This document shows positions 45,123-54,186 of a stretch of DNA of 64,000 nt, one piece after another. The notes under the pieces were generated by a model that ran no database searches, was not told the origin of the DNA, and saw only the letters and a program-made list of their open reading frames with translations. The translations under genes and the position numbers were made by a program. Each line of letters opens with the position of its first letter. Positions within the stretch are counted from its first letter, which is position 1. The DNA is from an uncultured Victivallales bacterium (GTDB lineage Bacteria; Verrucomicrobiota; Lentisphaeria; Victivallales; UBA1829). The DNA lies in the NCBI GenBank assembly GCA_934644965.1, contig CAKUDG010000021.1, positions 1-64,000 of the forward strand, read 5' to 3'.

Positions 45123-46840
45123 AACTCTATTATCTGAACGGCGAAAAAGCCGGTGAAAGCTGGGATCTTCAACCGCCCGGAGCATCTCTCGGAAGAGAAA
45201 CGGATAACGATATTCAGCTTCTCGTCGGGGGAGTGTCCCGTTATCACGCCCGGATCGAAGGCGACGGAGACTCCTGGCATATCCGGGACCTCGGCAGCAC
45301 GAACGGAACAAAAGTCAACGGGATGAAAATCAGTGATTCCTCTTCTCTGGTCCGAGGGGATATCGTCACCATCGGGGATCAGGTTTTCCGTTTCGGGAAT
45401 CCTTCCGATCAGCCTTCCGATGAGGCCGCCGCTCCGCTTCAGAATAGAGAAGGGCAGGAGGAGGACGGGCAACAACAAAGTGTCCGCTTCAATGTTCCCC
45501 GTCCTTCCGCACAGACTGGAAGTGAGGGGGGATTCGGAGTCTCCTTCAGAGCCCCTGGGGCAGGATCTTCGTCTTCGGCATCGTCTTCTTCCTCCTCTGT
45601 CGAAACGGAAACGGAGGGCGCCGCCGACAAAGAAAAGGCGCCTCAGTCCGCGGTGATTTTCCGTGTCCCGGGGACGGGAGCTCCCGAGCCCTCCGCGCCG
45701 GATCCTGACAAGGAAAAAGGGACTCAAAAGAAGATTTTCTCGGAATCGTTTCATGTTGCGGCACCATCTTCGGCAGCTTCATCCGGATCTGACGTCGGCG
45801 GGACAGCTTCTGCATCGGGATCTGCTTCTGCATCGGGATCCGCGGAGTCGGTCTTTTCACAGAAACCAATTCTTGGGGATATTTTCGGGAAATCGGCAGA
45901 TAAATCGAAAGAGAAAGGAGAATCCGGCTCCCGGAAATTTGTAGGGAATCTGCTGTTTTACACGGTTGTGATCGGTCTGGCAGTGATCTGCGTCTCCCTT
46001 TTTGTTTTGTATCATCAGGAAGCGGAGAAGAAGACGGACGTTCCTGCCGCAAAGAAGGGAGCGGATCATTTTCTTCTGGTATATGAAAAGCAGAGCTGTA
46101 CCCCGGACAATATATTTTATTTTTCTCTGACCGTCGAAAACGGTTCCGCAGTTCTTTCCCTGGACGATCTGAAACATTCGAGACATTTCCGCAAAACCAT
46201 CGCTTCTGTTGATGAAAACGCTCTCAAGGAACTTCAGAATGCAGTCCGCAGCACGGATTTCATGAAACTGGAGCCGGAAACGCCTTCCGCCAGCACGGAC
46301 GGGAACGATGAATACCGGATGATCACGCTCGGCTATGACAACATGCTCAATAAGATCAGCGTTCACAACAGCTATGCGAAGAGCTCTTTTGAATCCGTGG
46401 AACGGGCGGTGGAAAACTTTGTCGATTTCTACGGTTTGAAAACCGTGTCTCTGCAGGTGGAGGAAATGAGAGCGGAGGCGGAAAAAGCCTTTGACCGGGC
46501 TGAGACGCTGTTTGAAAATTATGAAGCCCGTCCTGAAAATCTCCGGAATGCGATTCTGAGATATCAGATGGTCATTGATTTTCTGGATCAGTTTGATCCG
46601 AAGCCGAAAACCTGGGATATCGCCAGAGGCCGCCTTGCAGAAGCAGAAAAAATCATGAACCGTCTGATCAAGGACGGCGAATTCAACGTTCAGCTCTATA
46701 TACAGAAGAAACAGTACGCCGAAGCTGTGGCGGAGTGCGGAAAACTGATGAATATCGTGGATCCGGACAGCAAGTCGTATGAAAAAATCAGAGATCTCAG
46801 GATCAAACTGGAAAAAATACTCATGGGGAATAAATCATGA
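45119..46840 (+). CDS. FHA-domain membrane protein
   Basis: 573-residue protein. Residues 1-95 are a canonical FHA domain: SLGRETDNDIQL with the Gly-Arg, GVSRYHARIEG with Ser-Arg-x-His, and RDLGSTNGTKVNG. This one should bind phosphothreonine. A long Ser/Ala/Gly/Pro-rich linker (about 100-270) precedes one transmembrane helix (FYTVVIGLAVICVSLFVLYH near 285), an extracytoplasmic beta-type domain, and helical TPR-like repeats near the C-terminus (AEKAFDRAETLFENYEARP; YIQKKQYAEAVAECGKLMN). It may report or anchor the Tad machine. ATGA overlap on both sides. Confidence 0.78.
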   Translation: MKLYYLNGEKAGESWDLQPPGASLGRETDNDIQLLVGGVSRYHARIEGDGDSWHIRDLGSTNGTKVNGMKISDSSSLVRGDIVTIGDQVFRFGNPSDQPSDEAAAPLQNREGQEEDGQQQSVRFNVPRPSAQTGSEGGFGVSFRAPGAGSSSSASSSSSSVETETEGAADKEKAPQSAVIFRVPGTGAPEPSAPDPDKEKGTQKKIFSESFHVAAPSSAASSGSDVGGTASASGSASASGSAESVFSQKPILGDIFGKSADKSKEKGESGSRKFVGNLLFYTVVIGLAVICVSLFVLYHQEAEKKTDVPAAKKGADHFLLVYEKQSCTPDNIFYFSLTVENGSAVLSLDDLKHSRHFRKTIASVDENALKELQNAVRSTDFMKLEPETPSASTDGNDEYRMITLGYDNMLNKISVHNSYAKSSFESVERAVENFVDFYGLKTVSLQVEEMRAEAEKAFDRAETLFENYEARPENLRNAILRYQMVIDFLDQFDPKPKTWDIARGRLAEAEKIMNRLIKDGEFNVQLYIQKKQYAEAVAECGKLMNIVDPDSKSYEKIRDLRIKLEKILMGNKS

Positions 46841-48231
46841 CAGCGGACTGGAATCGGGTACACGGCAAATTTCGTTCTAAGAACCTTTTTACTAATTTTT
46901 TCCTTCCGGCTTTTTTCACACTTTTCCTTCTGAGCACAGCCGCCTGCAGTGATGGAAAAGGAAAAGGGGGGACTGCCAAAGGAAAAATCTCATTGTTGAC
47001 GGATCCGGAAGGCGCCTCCTTCCATATCGTCGGAATCGACCGTGATTTCGGACTGACCCCGAAGGACGGCGAACTGCCGCCGGGGAGCTACATCTTCCGC
47101 TTTTCAAAACTGAATTATAAAACGGAATGGCGGAAAGTGGAGATCACGGCGGGTTCTCATGAAACACTCGAAGTCAAACTGGAGCCTCAGACCGCATCTG
47201 TGATGCTGACGACCGTCCCCGCGGGTGCGGAAGTGATTTTCCAGGACAGAAATATCGGCATTACCCCCTGCACCATCCGGAATCTCCCGATCGGCCAGTA
47301 CTCTGCCTCCCTGAAACTGCCCGCTTATGCGGCGAAGGAAATCACCTGGGAAGTCAAGAATGAGCGCCCGATTCTGATCCGGACCGATCTTGCTTTGAAT
47401 GTCGGCACCCTGAAGGTGGATTCCACTCCCGGGAACGCTCAGATTTTCGTGAACGACGTTCCCAAGGGAAACACCCCCTTCAATGAGCGTCTGGAGCAGG
47501 GGCAGCACAAAATCCGGATCCAGAAGGACGGATATGCCGATTTTGAACAGATCGTGACGGTCAACCGGGACAAGACCACGGAGGTTTCCGCGCTTCTGGA
47601 AGTTCTCCCCAGCAGTCTTTCGATTTTGTCGGAACCTTCCGGAGCGGCGGTCTTCGTCAACGGGAAACAGTATAACAATACGCCGACTGTCCTGAAATCG
47701 CTTTCTCCCGGCCAGTACAAGGTCCGGATTGAAAAGCCCGGATTCGATCCTGCTGAAAGAGATGTCACTGTGACGCCCGGGCAGGAATTTGAAGTGTCTC
47801 TCAACCTCGACAGCAACACCGGAGGAATTGATCTCATTGCGAATCCTCCCGGCATCACGGTTTATCTGGACGGCAAAGTGGTCGGCGTCACGGAGCGGGA
47901 TCCTTCTCATCCCGGGAAGTCGAAACTTTTCCAGCTTCGCAATCTGAGTGCGGGAAAACACACGGTGATGGTCGCGCACAAGAGGGCTCTGCCGCCCAAG
48001 CGTTCTCTTACACTGGAAATTCAGAAAGGGCAGGTTGAGCGTCTGCCTGTCCTGAACATGTGGATTGCCAACACGGTCCTGAAGCTGAAGAACGGAAAGC
48101 AGTACGAGGGACGGCTCTTCAATACGGCCGATTCCGGGGAGGAAATCCTTTTTGAACCCGAACCGGGAATCCGGCAGACCTATCAGCGCTCGGAAATCAT
48201 TTCTCTTACGCCTTTGAAGGAAACAGAATAA
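46837..48231 (+). CDS. PEGA-repeat lipoprotein
   Basis: 464-residue exported protein. A signal segment with lipobox LLSTAAC is followed by five or so PEGA repeats, each built as a beta pair around Pro-x-Gly-Ala: LLTDPEGASFHIVGIDRD, LTTVPAGAEVIFQDRNIG, VDSTPGNAQIFVNDVPKG, ILSEPSGAAVFVNGKQYN, LIANPPGITVYLDGKVVG. The last 60 residues (LKLKNGKQYEGRLFNTADSGEE) differ. PEGA domains are surface/S-layer associated; here the protein probably forms the outer-membrane-facing part of the operon's machine. Overlaps the FHA gene by ATGA. Confidence 0.82.
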   Translation: MTADWNRVHGKFRSKNLFTNFFLPAFFTLFLLSTAACSDGKGKGGTAKGKISLLTDPEGASFHIVGIDRDFGLTPKDGELPPGSYIFRFSKLNYKTEWRKVEITAGSHETLEVKLEPQTASVMLTTVPAGAEVIFQDRNIGITPCTIRNLPIGQYSASLKLPAYAAKEITWEVKNERPILIRTDLALNVGTLKVDSTPGNAQIFVNDVPKGNTPFNERLEQGQHKIRIQKDGYADFEQIVTVNRDKTTEVSALLEVLPSSLSILSEPSGAAVFVNGKQYNNTPTVLKSLSPGQYKVRIEKPGFDPAERDVTVTPGQEFEVSLNLDSNTGGIDLIANPPGITVYLDGKVVGVTERDPSHPGKSKLFQLRNLSAGKHTVMVAHKRALPPKRSLTLEIQKGQVERLPVLNMWIANTVLKLKNGKQYEGRLFNTADSGEEILFEPEPGIRQTYQRSEIISLTPLKETE

Positions 48232-48233
48232 AA

Positions 48234-48791
48234 ATGATGCTGCATATTTTCCGCCTGAGTCTGCTTTTTTCTGCCTTCCTCTCTCTTGCGCTGGCATGTT
48301 TCCTCATTTTCGTTCTCAGAAATGGAGGGGAAAGCAATGCGCGGCTTCTGAAAAAATGCGAAACGCTTCCCCGCGCGAAGTTGCCGGGGATTGTGCTTTC
48401 CGCAGTGGTGATTCTTTGGTGCATACCGAACATACGGCCGATCATTTCCTCGGAAACTCTGAATTCGCTTCTCTTCCCGCTGGCTCTGATCTCCTTCATC
48501 CTGGCGGTATTTTTCCTGGATTATCTGTTTGCCCGGGCCTTCGGGGTCTTTCTGATTCTTCTGGCGCACTATTTCCTGAAGGAAGCGTATCCGCTCGGTT
48601 TGAAACTTCATGTGCTTTTTGCTTCCCTGACTCTGCTGCTGGGAACTTTGGGAATCTGCATCTGCGGTAAACCCTACTGGATGAGGGATCTGATCCGTGC
48701 ATTCTTTCAGAAACCAGTCTGGCGCTGGTGTGCGTCCGTTTATTTCCTTTGTTTTGCGTTCAGCACGGCTTTTGCCGCCTTTCAGCTCTGA
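48234..48791 (+). CDS. Integral membrane protein, unknown
   Basis: 185-residue, strongly hydrophobic protein with about six membrane helices (LLFSAFLSLALACFLIFVLR at the start; KLPGIVLSAVVILWCIPNI; LLFPLALISFILAVFFLDYL; LHVLFASLTLLLGTLGICIC). No family recognised. It begins two bases after the PEGA gene's stop, at a double ATG, and closes the Tad-type operon. Confidence 0.7.
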   Translation: MMLHIFRLSLLFSAFLSLALACFLIFVLRNGGESNARLLKKCETLPRAKLPGIVLSAVVILWCIPNIRPIISSETLNSLLFPLALISFILAVFFLDYLFARAFGVFLILLAHYFLKEAYPLGLKLHVLFASLTLLLGTLGICICGKPYWMRDLIRAFFQKPVWRWCASVYFLCFAFSTAFAAFQL

Positions 48792-48971
48792 CAGCGTTAT
48801 ATTAAGCCCGAAGAGGAGAGAGAAGGGGAGGGGAAAAAGGAGCGAAACGCGCCGCAGACTGGATTGAATGACATCTGGAGAAACGGGAAGGATGAACAGC
48901 TTGAAAATGCGGTGTAAAAAAAAACGCGAAGAACTCTGGATAGAGAAAAAATACAGAACACGAATGAATGT

Positions 48972-49769
48972 ATGATGGATTCAAAAGAAAAAAAGGCGCC
49001 CTCCGCCGCTTCCCCTTCTTCGGAAGACCGGAAGGAGAAGGAAACCGATTTTTCCGTGCTTCCTCCCTCGGAGGAATGTCTTCATTTTATGGAAGGTCTG
49101 TTGGAAACGGATCTTTCTCTCTTTCTGGAACGATGTGCCATCTTTCAGGACTGTCTCTACCGTGTGAACGAATGGATGAATCTGACATCGATCCCCCGGG
49201 AACAGTTCTGGAGCAAGCATATTGCCGATTCCCTTTCTCTGCTTTCGTTTTTTCCTGAACTGCAGGAGAAAGGGGGGGGAGGGGGACCGCTTTGCGATCT
49301 TGGCTGCGGAGGAGGACTGCCTTCACTGGTTCTGGCCGCGGGGTGTCCCTCACTTTCGATCACAGCGGTGGATTCGCGGGGGAAAAAGGTGAATTTCGTT
49401 TCTGAAACGGCGGAAAAGATGGGGCTCAGGAACATACGAGTGTATCACGGGAGAGGAAATGAGATGGGACGTCTTCCGGAATTCCGTCATGTTTTCCAAA
49501 ACGTCACAGCCCGTGCGGTATCGGATGTCTTCACTCTGATCCGGGAAAGTTCCGGCCTTCTCCGAAAAGAAGGCAGACTTCTTGTATACAGGACTCCTCT
49601 TCAGGCGGACAAGGAAATCCAGGAACTGAAAAAGCTTAAAAACGTCCCCCCTTTTTCCAGAACGGAGACTTTGGAGCTTCCGGACGGCGCCGGGACCAGA
49701 CTCTTCTTCTTCCTCAAGCCGAATCGGAACATTCCCAATCCGGAGAATTCGCGCTCCTGCTGCAGATGA
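48972..49769 (+). CDS. rsmG: 16S rRNA (guanine-N7)-methyltransferase RsmG
   Basis: Methylates G527 of 16S rRNA using SAM. The 265-residue protein has the RsmG/GidB core: CLYRVNEWMNLTSIPREQFW, KHIADSLSLLSFF, LCDLGCGGGLPSLVLA (SAM motif I), VDSRGKKVNFV and FQNVTARAVSD. A 40-residue Ser/Pro/Glu-rich N-terminal extension and a C-terminal Arg/Cys tail are extra. Two ATGs (48972, 48975) are possible starts. No gidA/mnmG is adjacent. Confidence 0.88.
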   Translation: MMDSKEKKAPSAASPSSEDRKEKETDFSVLPPSEECLHFMEGLLETDLSLFLERCAIFQDCLYRVNEWMNLTSIPREQFWSKHIADSLSLLSFFPELQEKGGGGGPLCDLGCGGGLPSLVLAAGCPSLSITAVDSRGKKVNFVSETAEKMGLRNIRVYHGRGNEMGRLPEFRHVFQNVTARAVSDVFTLIRESSGLLRKEGRLLVYRTPLQADKEIQELKKLKNVPPFSRTETLELPDGAGTRLFFFLKPNRNIPNPENSRSCCR

Positions 49770-49886
49770 AGACCTGAGAGCCTCCTCCGGAAAAACTCAA
49801 GGAGGAAAAACTCAGATGCCCCCCCCGGTGAAAAAAAAACGGTGGAAAGACGCAGGAAAATTTTTGGGAAATCAGCCGAGGTGATG

Positions 49887-50960
49887 TCAAACATCTGATT
49901 CGGCCCACCCCTCTTTCTGGACAAGACCGACCAGACGGTACAACTCGTCCTTACACGGATGGGGGCCGAGAATTCCTGCGGTGAATCCGACTGCAAGATT
50001 TTTTGTCCGGTCAGCGAGCGCCTCGGATCCGCCGTATCCACCATGCCCGAACACTTCCCCGATATCGCGGACAGAACCGCGGAGCACATACCCGTTTCCG
50101 AAACACTCTACGTCCTTTCTGCAGGGGGGCTTCTTTTCCGGACGGCGCAATTCCGTTGCACGGATCAGCATGGCACGTGAGAAATACCGTTCACGGAGAA
50201 TTTCGTTGTAAAACTGTGCAAGTGCATGAGCTGAAGCGAAACCGTTGAATCCGGGGAGAGCGGCCCGGCGGATGCAGGGCTGACGCATAAGATCGTCCAG
50301 GGGATCGCAGATGGAGAAGGAACGGGTTTTCGCTTCTCCCGGAGCGAGACGGAACTCAGCGGCTCTCTCTTCGCTTTCCTCTGTCATTCCGAAGACGAAA
50401 TCGGTGATTCCAGGCGGCTCAAATAGTTCCTGAAGGGCATAATCCCGAAAATTTTTTCCGGTCAGACGCCGGATGATTTCAGCCGTCACCCAGCCGTATG
50501 TCAGTGATTGATAACGGGTCCGAGTTCCCGGTACCCAGGACGGCGCAGATTTTTCGATCAGGTGAATCATGCTTTTCCAGTCTGCGACGAATTCATAGGT
50601 CCGCTGTTCAGGAAATCTCTGATGCAATCCCGAGCTATGGTTGAGAAAATGGAGAAGCAGGGTGTTCTCCTTTCCATTCACGGCGAATTCCGGCCAGATC
50701 TCCCGGACCGGTGTCTCCGCGCTGACCGCTCCCTGTTCAATCAGACGGTTCAGCGCAGTTGCCGGCACCCCCTTGCTTGTGGAATAAATGGGAAAGAGCG
50801 TGTGGCTGTTGATTCTTTCCGTTCTTCCGAAATCCTGATAGCCGGCGCAGACATCCACCACACATTCCCCGTCCCTGTATGCACAGAACTGGACGCTGTT
50901 TTCAGACCCGTCTGCCACAGCTTTCTCTACAATCTGCTGAGCTTCTTCTTGCAGTGTCAT
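49887..50960 (-). CDS. Beta-lactamase-fold serine hydrolase
   Basis: Class-C-type penicillin-binding/esterase family protein, 357 residues. The catalytic Ser-x-x-Lys is in FPIYSTSKGVPATAL, the Tyr motif in YQSLTYGWVTAEIIRRLTGK, and the third motif position reads FGHGGYGGSEAL. No signal peptide, so a cytoplasmic esterase (EstB-like) is likelier than a beta-lactamase. ATG 50960 follows AAGGAG; a GTG at 50972 is too close to it. Downstream of the esterase gene on the same strand, so probably the same operon. Confidence 0.82.
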   Translation of the reverse strand: MTLQEEAQQIVEKAVADGSENSVQFCAYRDGECVVDVCAGYQDFGRTERINSHTLFPIYSTSKGVPATALNRLIEQGAVSAETPVREIWPEFAVNGKENTLLLHFLNHSSGLHQRFPEQRTYEFVADWKSMIHLIEKSAPSWVPGTRTRYQSLTYGWVTAEIIRRLTGKNFRDYALQELFEPPGITDFVFGMTEESEERAAEFRLAPGEAKTRSFSICDPLDDLMRQPCIRRAALPGFNGFASAHALAQFYNEILRERYFSRAMLIRATELRRPEKKPPCRKDVECFGNGYVLRGSVRDIGEVFGHGGYGGSEALADRTKNLAVGFTAGILGPHPCKDELYRLVGLVQKEGWAESDV

Positions 50961-51037
50961 TGGGAAGAACACTCCTTTCTGTCATTTCCCCGCCGTCTGC
51001 GGACAGCAAAAGATGAAGAAAAACAACGTCCTGCTGA

Positions 51038-51898
51038 TCAGTTTCCCTTTTTTGGGGATGCCATATCCGAATGGATGGCGGATTTGATGAAGTCGTTGAT
51101 CATTGCGATTCCCGGAGTCAAAACACTGCTGTGGTTGCAATTTTCAAAGACATGACAGCGTGCGTCTTGTTTCCCGAAGACTCTGCGGAGTCTTGCAGCG
51201 AGAAGTAAATTTTCCTCCACGCGGGCAGGCCATTCGAGTTTGCTGTCCCCGACCAGCAGGAGGATCTCCGGGGCTTCTTCCCCGGAGGTGTTGGAGATCG
51301 GTGCATACTCATCCAGAAGAATGGACGGAGAGGAGGGATCTTTCTGACGTCTTTCATCGAGAATCTGAAAATGAGTTGTCATCTGCCCGGAAACGGGGAA
51401 AGCGGCTGCCAGCTGTTTCGGGGTTGCTCCGAAGGCATTCAGATACTTCGGAGCGAGCGCCATCATCGCGACAAGATATCCTCCCGCGGAGTGACCGGAA
51501 ACATAGACCATTTCAGGATTTCCGCCGAATTCCTGAATGTGTTTCAGAATCCAGGCGACGGCAGCGGCGGCATCATAAAGATAATCCGGGCACTGAGCTC
51601 TCTTCCCGGAAAGACGGTAGTCAACCGTTGCCACTGCAATTAAATTTCTGTCGATGCCGTCCGGGTAATATTTTTTTCCTCCGGTCATGCCTCCGCCGTG
51701 GAACCATACCAGCGTCGGGAAATTTTTCTTCCCTTCCGGAATAAAGAGATCCAGTCTGCACTGTTCCTTCAGGTATTCCTTGTCCCCAGTCTGGGGAAAT
51801 GAGGGATCATAGTAGGGGATATTTCGCTTTTCCGCCGCAGAAAGACTTCCCCCCGTTATCAGTAAAAGCAGCAGCAACATCAGATTACTCTTCTTCAT
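51038..51898 (-). CDS. Secreted alpha/beta-hydrolase (lipase/esterase type)
   Basis: Exported hydrolase of 286 residues. A signal peptide (LMLLLLLLITGGSLSA) precedes LDLFIPEGKKNFPTLVWFHGGG (oxyanion HGGG), the nucleophile elbow VSGHSAGGYLVAM with catalytic Ser, and the Asp/His end SDLE-like ILLLVGDSKLEW and ENCNHSSVL. It resembles carboxylesterases and acetyl-xylan-type esterases; substrate unknown. Starts just beside overlapping operator palindromes and is divergent from the FCD regulator that likely controls it. Confidence 0.83.
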   Translation of the reverse strand: MKKSNLMLLLLLLITGGSLSAAEKRNIPYYDPSFPQTGDKEYLKEQCRLDLFIPEGKKNFPTLVWFHGGGMTGGKKYYPDGIDRNLIAVATVDYRLSGKRAQCPDYLYDAAAAVAWILKHIQEFGGNPEMVYVSGHSAGGYLVAMMALAPKYLNAFGATPKQLAAAFPVSGQMTTHFQILDERRQKDPSSPSILLDEYAPISNTSGEEAPEILLLVGDSKLEWPARVEENLLLAARLRRVFGKQDARCHVFENCNHSSVLTPGIAMINDFIKSAIHSDMASPKKGN

Positions 51899-51935
51899 TC
51901 AATCTTCCTTTTTGTATTTTCTTTAAAACGGATTA

Positions 51936-51965
51936 TTGTATACTGTATACAATATACAGTATAAT
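51936..51965 (+). promoter_or_regulatory. Overlapping operator palindromes and promoter of the FCD regulator
   Basis: TTGTATAC-T-GTATACAA (51936-51952) is a perfect 17-base palindrome. A second perfect one, TATACTGTATA-CAA-TATACAGTATA (51939-51963), overlaps it. TATAAT at 51960-51965 lies at the end and is the likely -10 of the regulator, so binding would block transcription. The same sites can control the divergent esterase promoter. Confidence 0.75.
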
Positions 51966-51994
51966 TTTTCCCTATGCTATGCAAGAGGATTATT

Positions 51995-52624
51995 GTGAAA
52001 ATGCTGAAAAAAAACAATCTTTCGGATCAGGCATACGATGAACTTGTGAGGCGGATCGTGTCGGGCACCTTCCCTGCGGGAAGGATGCTGCAGGAGGAAA
52101 AGCTGAGCTCCGAATTCGGCATCAGCCGGACTCCGGTCCGTGAGGCCCTTCAGCGACTTTCCGCGGAAGGACTGGTGGAACAGCTCCCGCGCCGCGGATA
52201 CCGGGTTTCCCTCCCGGATGAAGAGGCGCTCAAGGAACTCTATGAATGCAGAACCGGACTCGAACTGATGGCTTTGAACCTGGCTCTCGGCGAAATTCCA
52301 GAGCAGGAGATCTTCGCCCTGGAAAAAAAACTGAAAAACGCTTCCGGGGAAAAGAATCCCGCACTCTCGCTCGAAGCGGATACGGAAATGCATTCGCTGA
52401 TAATGGATTTCAGCGGAAATCGCTATCTGGCCGCTCTGATCCGGCAGTTCATGATGAAGACGGCTCCCTTCCGTTCCTACCGCAATCAGAAAAATCTTGA
52501 GGAAAACAACGAAGAACGCCTGCAAATTCTGGATGCGATCCGGGAACGCAATCTCAAAAAGGCTTCCCGTCTTTTAAAAGAACATATTCTTCCCGGAAAC
52601 TGCCCCGGGAAAAAATCTGCCTGA
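51995..52624 (+). CDS. GntR-family regulator with FCD domain
   Basis: FadR-subfamily regulator of about 209 residues. The winged helix-turn-helix reads AYDELVRRIVSGTFPAGRML, EEKLSSEFGISRTPVREALQRL, SAEGLVEQLPRRGYRV. The all-helical FCD domain follows with YECRTGLELMALNLAL, TEMHSLIMDFSGNRYLAALI and ILDAIRERNLKKASRLLKEHI; Asp/His ligand positions for a metal are present. Start is GTG 51995 (five bases after GAGGA) or ATG 52001; an ATG at 51974 is too near the transcription start. Likely represses itself and the esterase/hydrolase operon. Confidence 0.87.
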   Translation: MKMLKKNNLSDQAYDELVRRIVSGTFPAGRMLQEEKLSSEFGISRTPVREALQRLSAEGLVEQLPRRGYRVSLPDEEALKELYECRTGLELMALNLALGEIPEQEIFALEKKLKNASGEKNPALSLEADTEMHSLIMDFSGNRYLAALIRQFMMKTAPFRSYRNQKNLEENNEERLQILDAIRERNLKKASRLLKEHILPGNCPGKKSA

Positions 52625-52639
52625 CTCCGCTCAGGCAGA

Positions 52640-53038
52640 TCAGAGTGAAGAAGAATCAGCGGGAGGAGCTGAAGAGTTTCTCCCCACAATGACGATGAGT
52701 CCGCGTCTCATCAGCATGGAAAGGTAGGAAGTGACCAGTGCTCTGGATTCAAAAAAAGTCAATTTGAAACGTTCCGCCAGTTCGTCGATCAGATTTTCCG
52801 TATTGCGCGTTCCGTCAAGAGTCCGGTAGAGTTCCAGAGAAAGGCCGCATAGTTCATACTTTCTGCTCTTTCTCATTCCCAGAAGCATTGCAAAGGGATA
52901 AAGAAGACGATTGTATTTCAGTTCGACCTCAAAAACAGCCGAGTCCGCCTTGGCTGAGACCGTTCTTGCCTTGGCATTCCGGATGGGAACGCTTTTCAGC
53001 TGGGAATTGAAATCCATTTCAGGCTTCTGTGAAGACAT
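52640..53038 (-). CDS. PqqD-like small protein
   Basis: 132-residue protein with the PqqD-type pattern: LELYRTLDGTRNTENLIDELAERF followed by TFFESRALVTSYLSMLMRRGLIVIVG. Such domains bind leader peptides in RiPP pathways or serve as wing-helix accessories; here no radical SAM enzyme or precursor is next to it. The start ATG 53038 lies inside the end of the upstream unknown gene (20-base overlap), so the two are coupled. A basic segment LLYPFAMLLGMRKSRKYEL precedes the domain. Confidence 0.6.
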   Translation of the reverse strand: MSSQKPEMDFNSQLKSVPIRNAKARTVSAKADSAVFEVELKYNRLLYPFAMLLGMRKSRKYELCGLSLELYRTLDGTRNTENLIDELAERFKLTFFESRALVTSYLSMLMRRGLIVIVGRNSSAPPADSSSL

Positions 53039-53924
53039 CGTCAAACTCCATCGGCTCTGTTTTTCCTGCTCTTGCCCACTGATCGCACGCCGTAATGCGC
53101 ATGGCCTCCCTGTCCAGAAAAACCAGGGCCGTCCCCTGCCACCATTTCCCGACAAGACGCTCCATATCTAGTTTCCCGCGCATTTCAAAACGGAAAAGCG
53201 CCGCTTCATGTCCGCGGAAGCGGAAATTGTCATCCGAGATCCGTTCCACGTGGATTGCCTTCTGATTCAGAAGAAACTGCTTGTAAAACGCATGCAGCGG
53301 ATTCTCCCGGAGCAGCAGAGGAACCAGTCCCCAGCGCCGAAGTGTAACACGCGCTCCGCGGCTGGATTCAAATGACATTGTCACATCCGCCGGAAGCGCT
53401 TTCACATCTGTCAGCACATAGTCCTGCGGCAGAGAAAAATCCAGTCCCCATACCGCCCATCGCCTGAGCGGATCCGTATTCAGATGAAAGCTCCGCAGCA
53501 GGGGCGCAAGCGTTTTTCTGTAGAGTTTCGGCGTATAACAGGGAAAGGAACAGATTGTGCTTGTCTTCAGTTCCGGATGAAACAGCGCCGCCTGAAACGG
53601 CTCCGCGTCTTTGTAGATCCCGACAGTAAACGGCCCTTCCGTCCGGAACTCCAGCCCTCGGAAAGTTTCAAGCTCCTCTTTCCTGGAAGCACCGATAAGA
53701 CGTCTTTTATGAAATTCCGTCAGCATTCTCGGCAGATCGGGAACGTCCTTGCTCTTCAGCCAGGCAAAGCGCGCCTGATGCCCTTCCCGGGTTGAAAATT
53801 CCAGCCTGCCTGCGGTTTCTTCAAATGAAAAGGCCACGACTTCCCAGAGAGAAGGAATGTCGAAAGAAAGATGCAGCCAGGCAAGTTTCCGTTCTTCTTC
53901 CGGCGGAGTCCCTTCCTTTTTCAT
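53019..53924 (-). CDS. Unknown cytoplasmic protein coupled to PqqD-like gene
   Basis: 301-residue soluble protein from ATG 53924 behind AAAGGAG. I recognise no family. The first third alternates beta-strands (LAWLHLSFDIPSLWEVVAFS; GRLEFSTREGHQARFAWLK), followed by RMLTEFHKRRLIGA. Cys residues are sparse, no membrane helix is present. The second half has ERISDDNFRFRGHEAALFRFE and ends with an acidic GAGACGATG-encoded tail overlapping the PqqD-like start. It sits downstream of macAB, 262 bases away on the same strand. Confidence 0.6.
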   Translation of the reverse strand: MKKEGTPPEEERKLAWLHLSFDIPSLWEVVAFSFEETAGRLEFSTREGHQARFAWLKSKDVPDLPRMLTEFHKRRLIGASRKEELETFRGLEFRTEGPFTVGIYKDAEPFQAALFHPELKTSTICSFPCYTPKLYRKTLAPLLRSFHLNTDPLRRWAVWGLDFSLPQDYVLTDVKALPADVTMSFESSRGARVTLRRWGLVPLLLRENPLHAFYKQFLLNQKAIHVERISDDNFRFRGHEAALFRFEMRGKLDMERLVGKWWQGTALVFLDREAMRITACDQWARAGKTEPMEFDDVFTEA

Positions 53925-54186
53925 GTGCGTCTTTCTCCTTTCTTTCCGTCCCCTTCCGCATTGCAGTCGGATGTGCGTCCTGCACCGCCGGAGCCGCAAA
54001 ATAATTGTTCAGAGAGGGGGAAGTATACGCCTTCTTCCGCGGAAAACAAGTCCATGATCATTTTTTCAGGAGTTTTTTCCCGTTCCCGGAGCGGGAGAAG
54101 ACGGCCACAAGACAGCAAAGCTCTTCCCGGATTTTATCCCCTCTTACCGGTATCCCCCCACCGAGGTAGTACTCCCCCCCGCAGTG

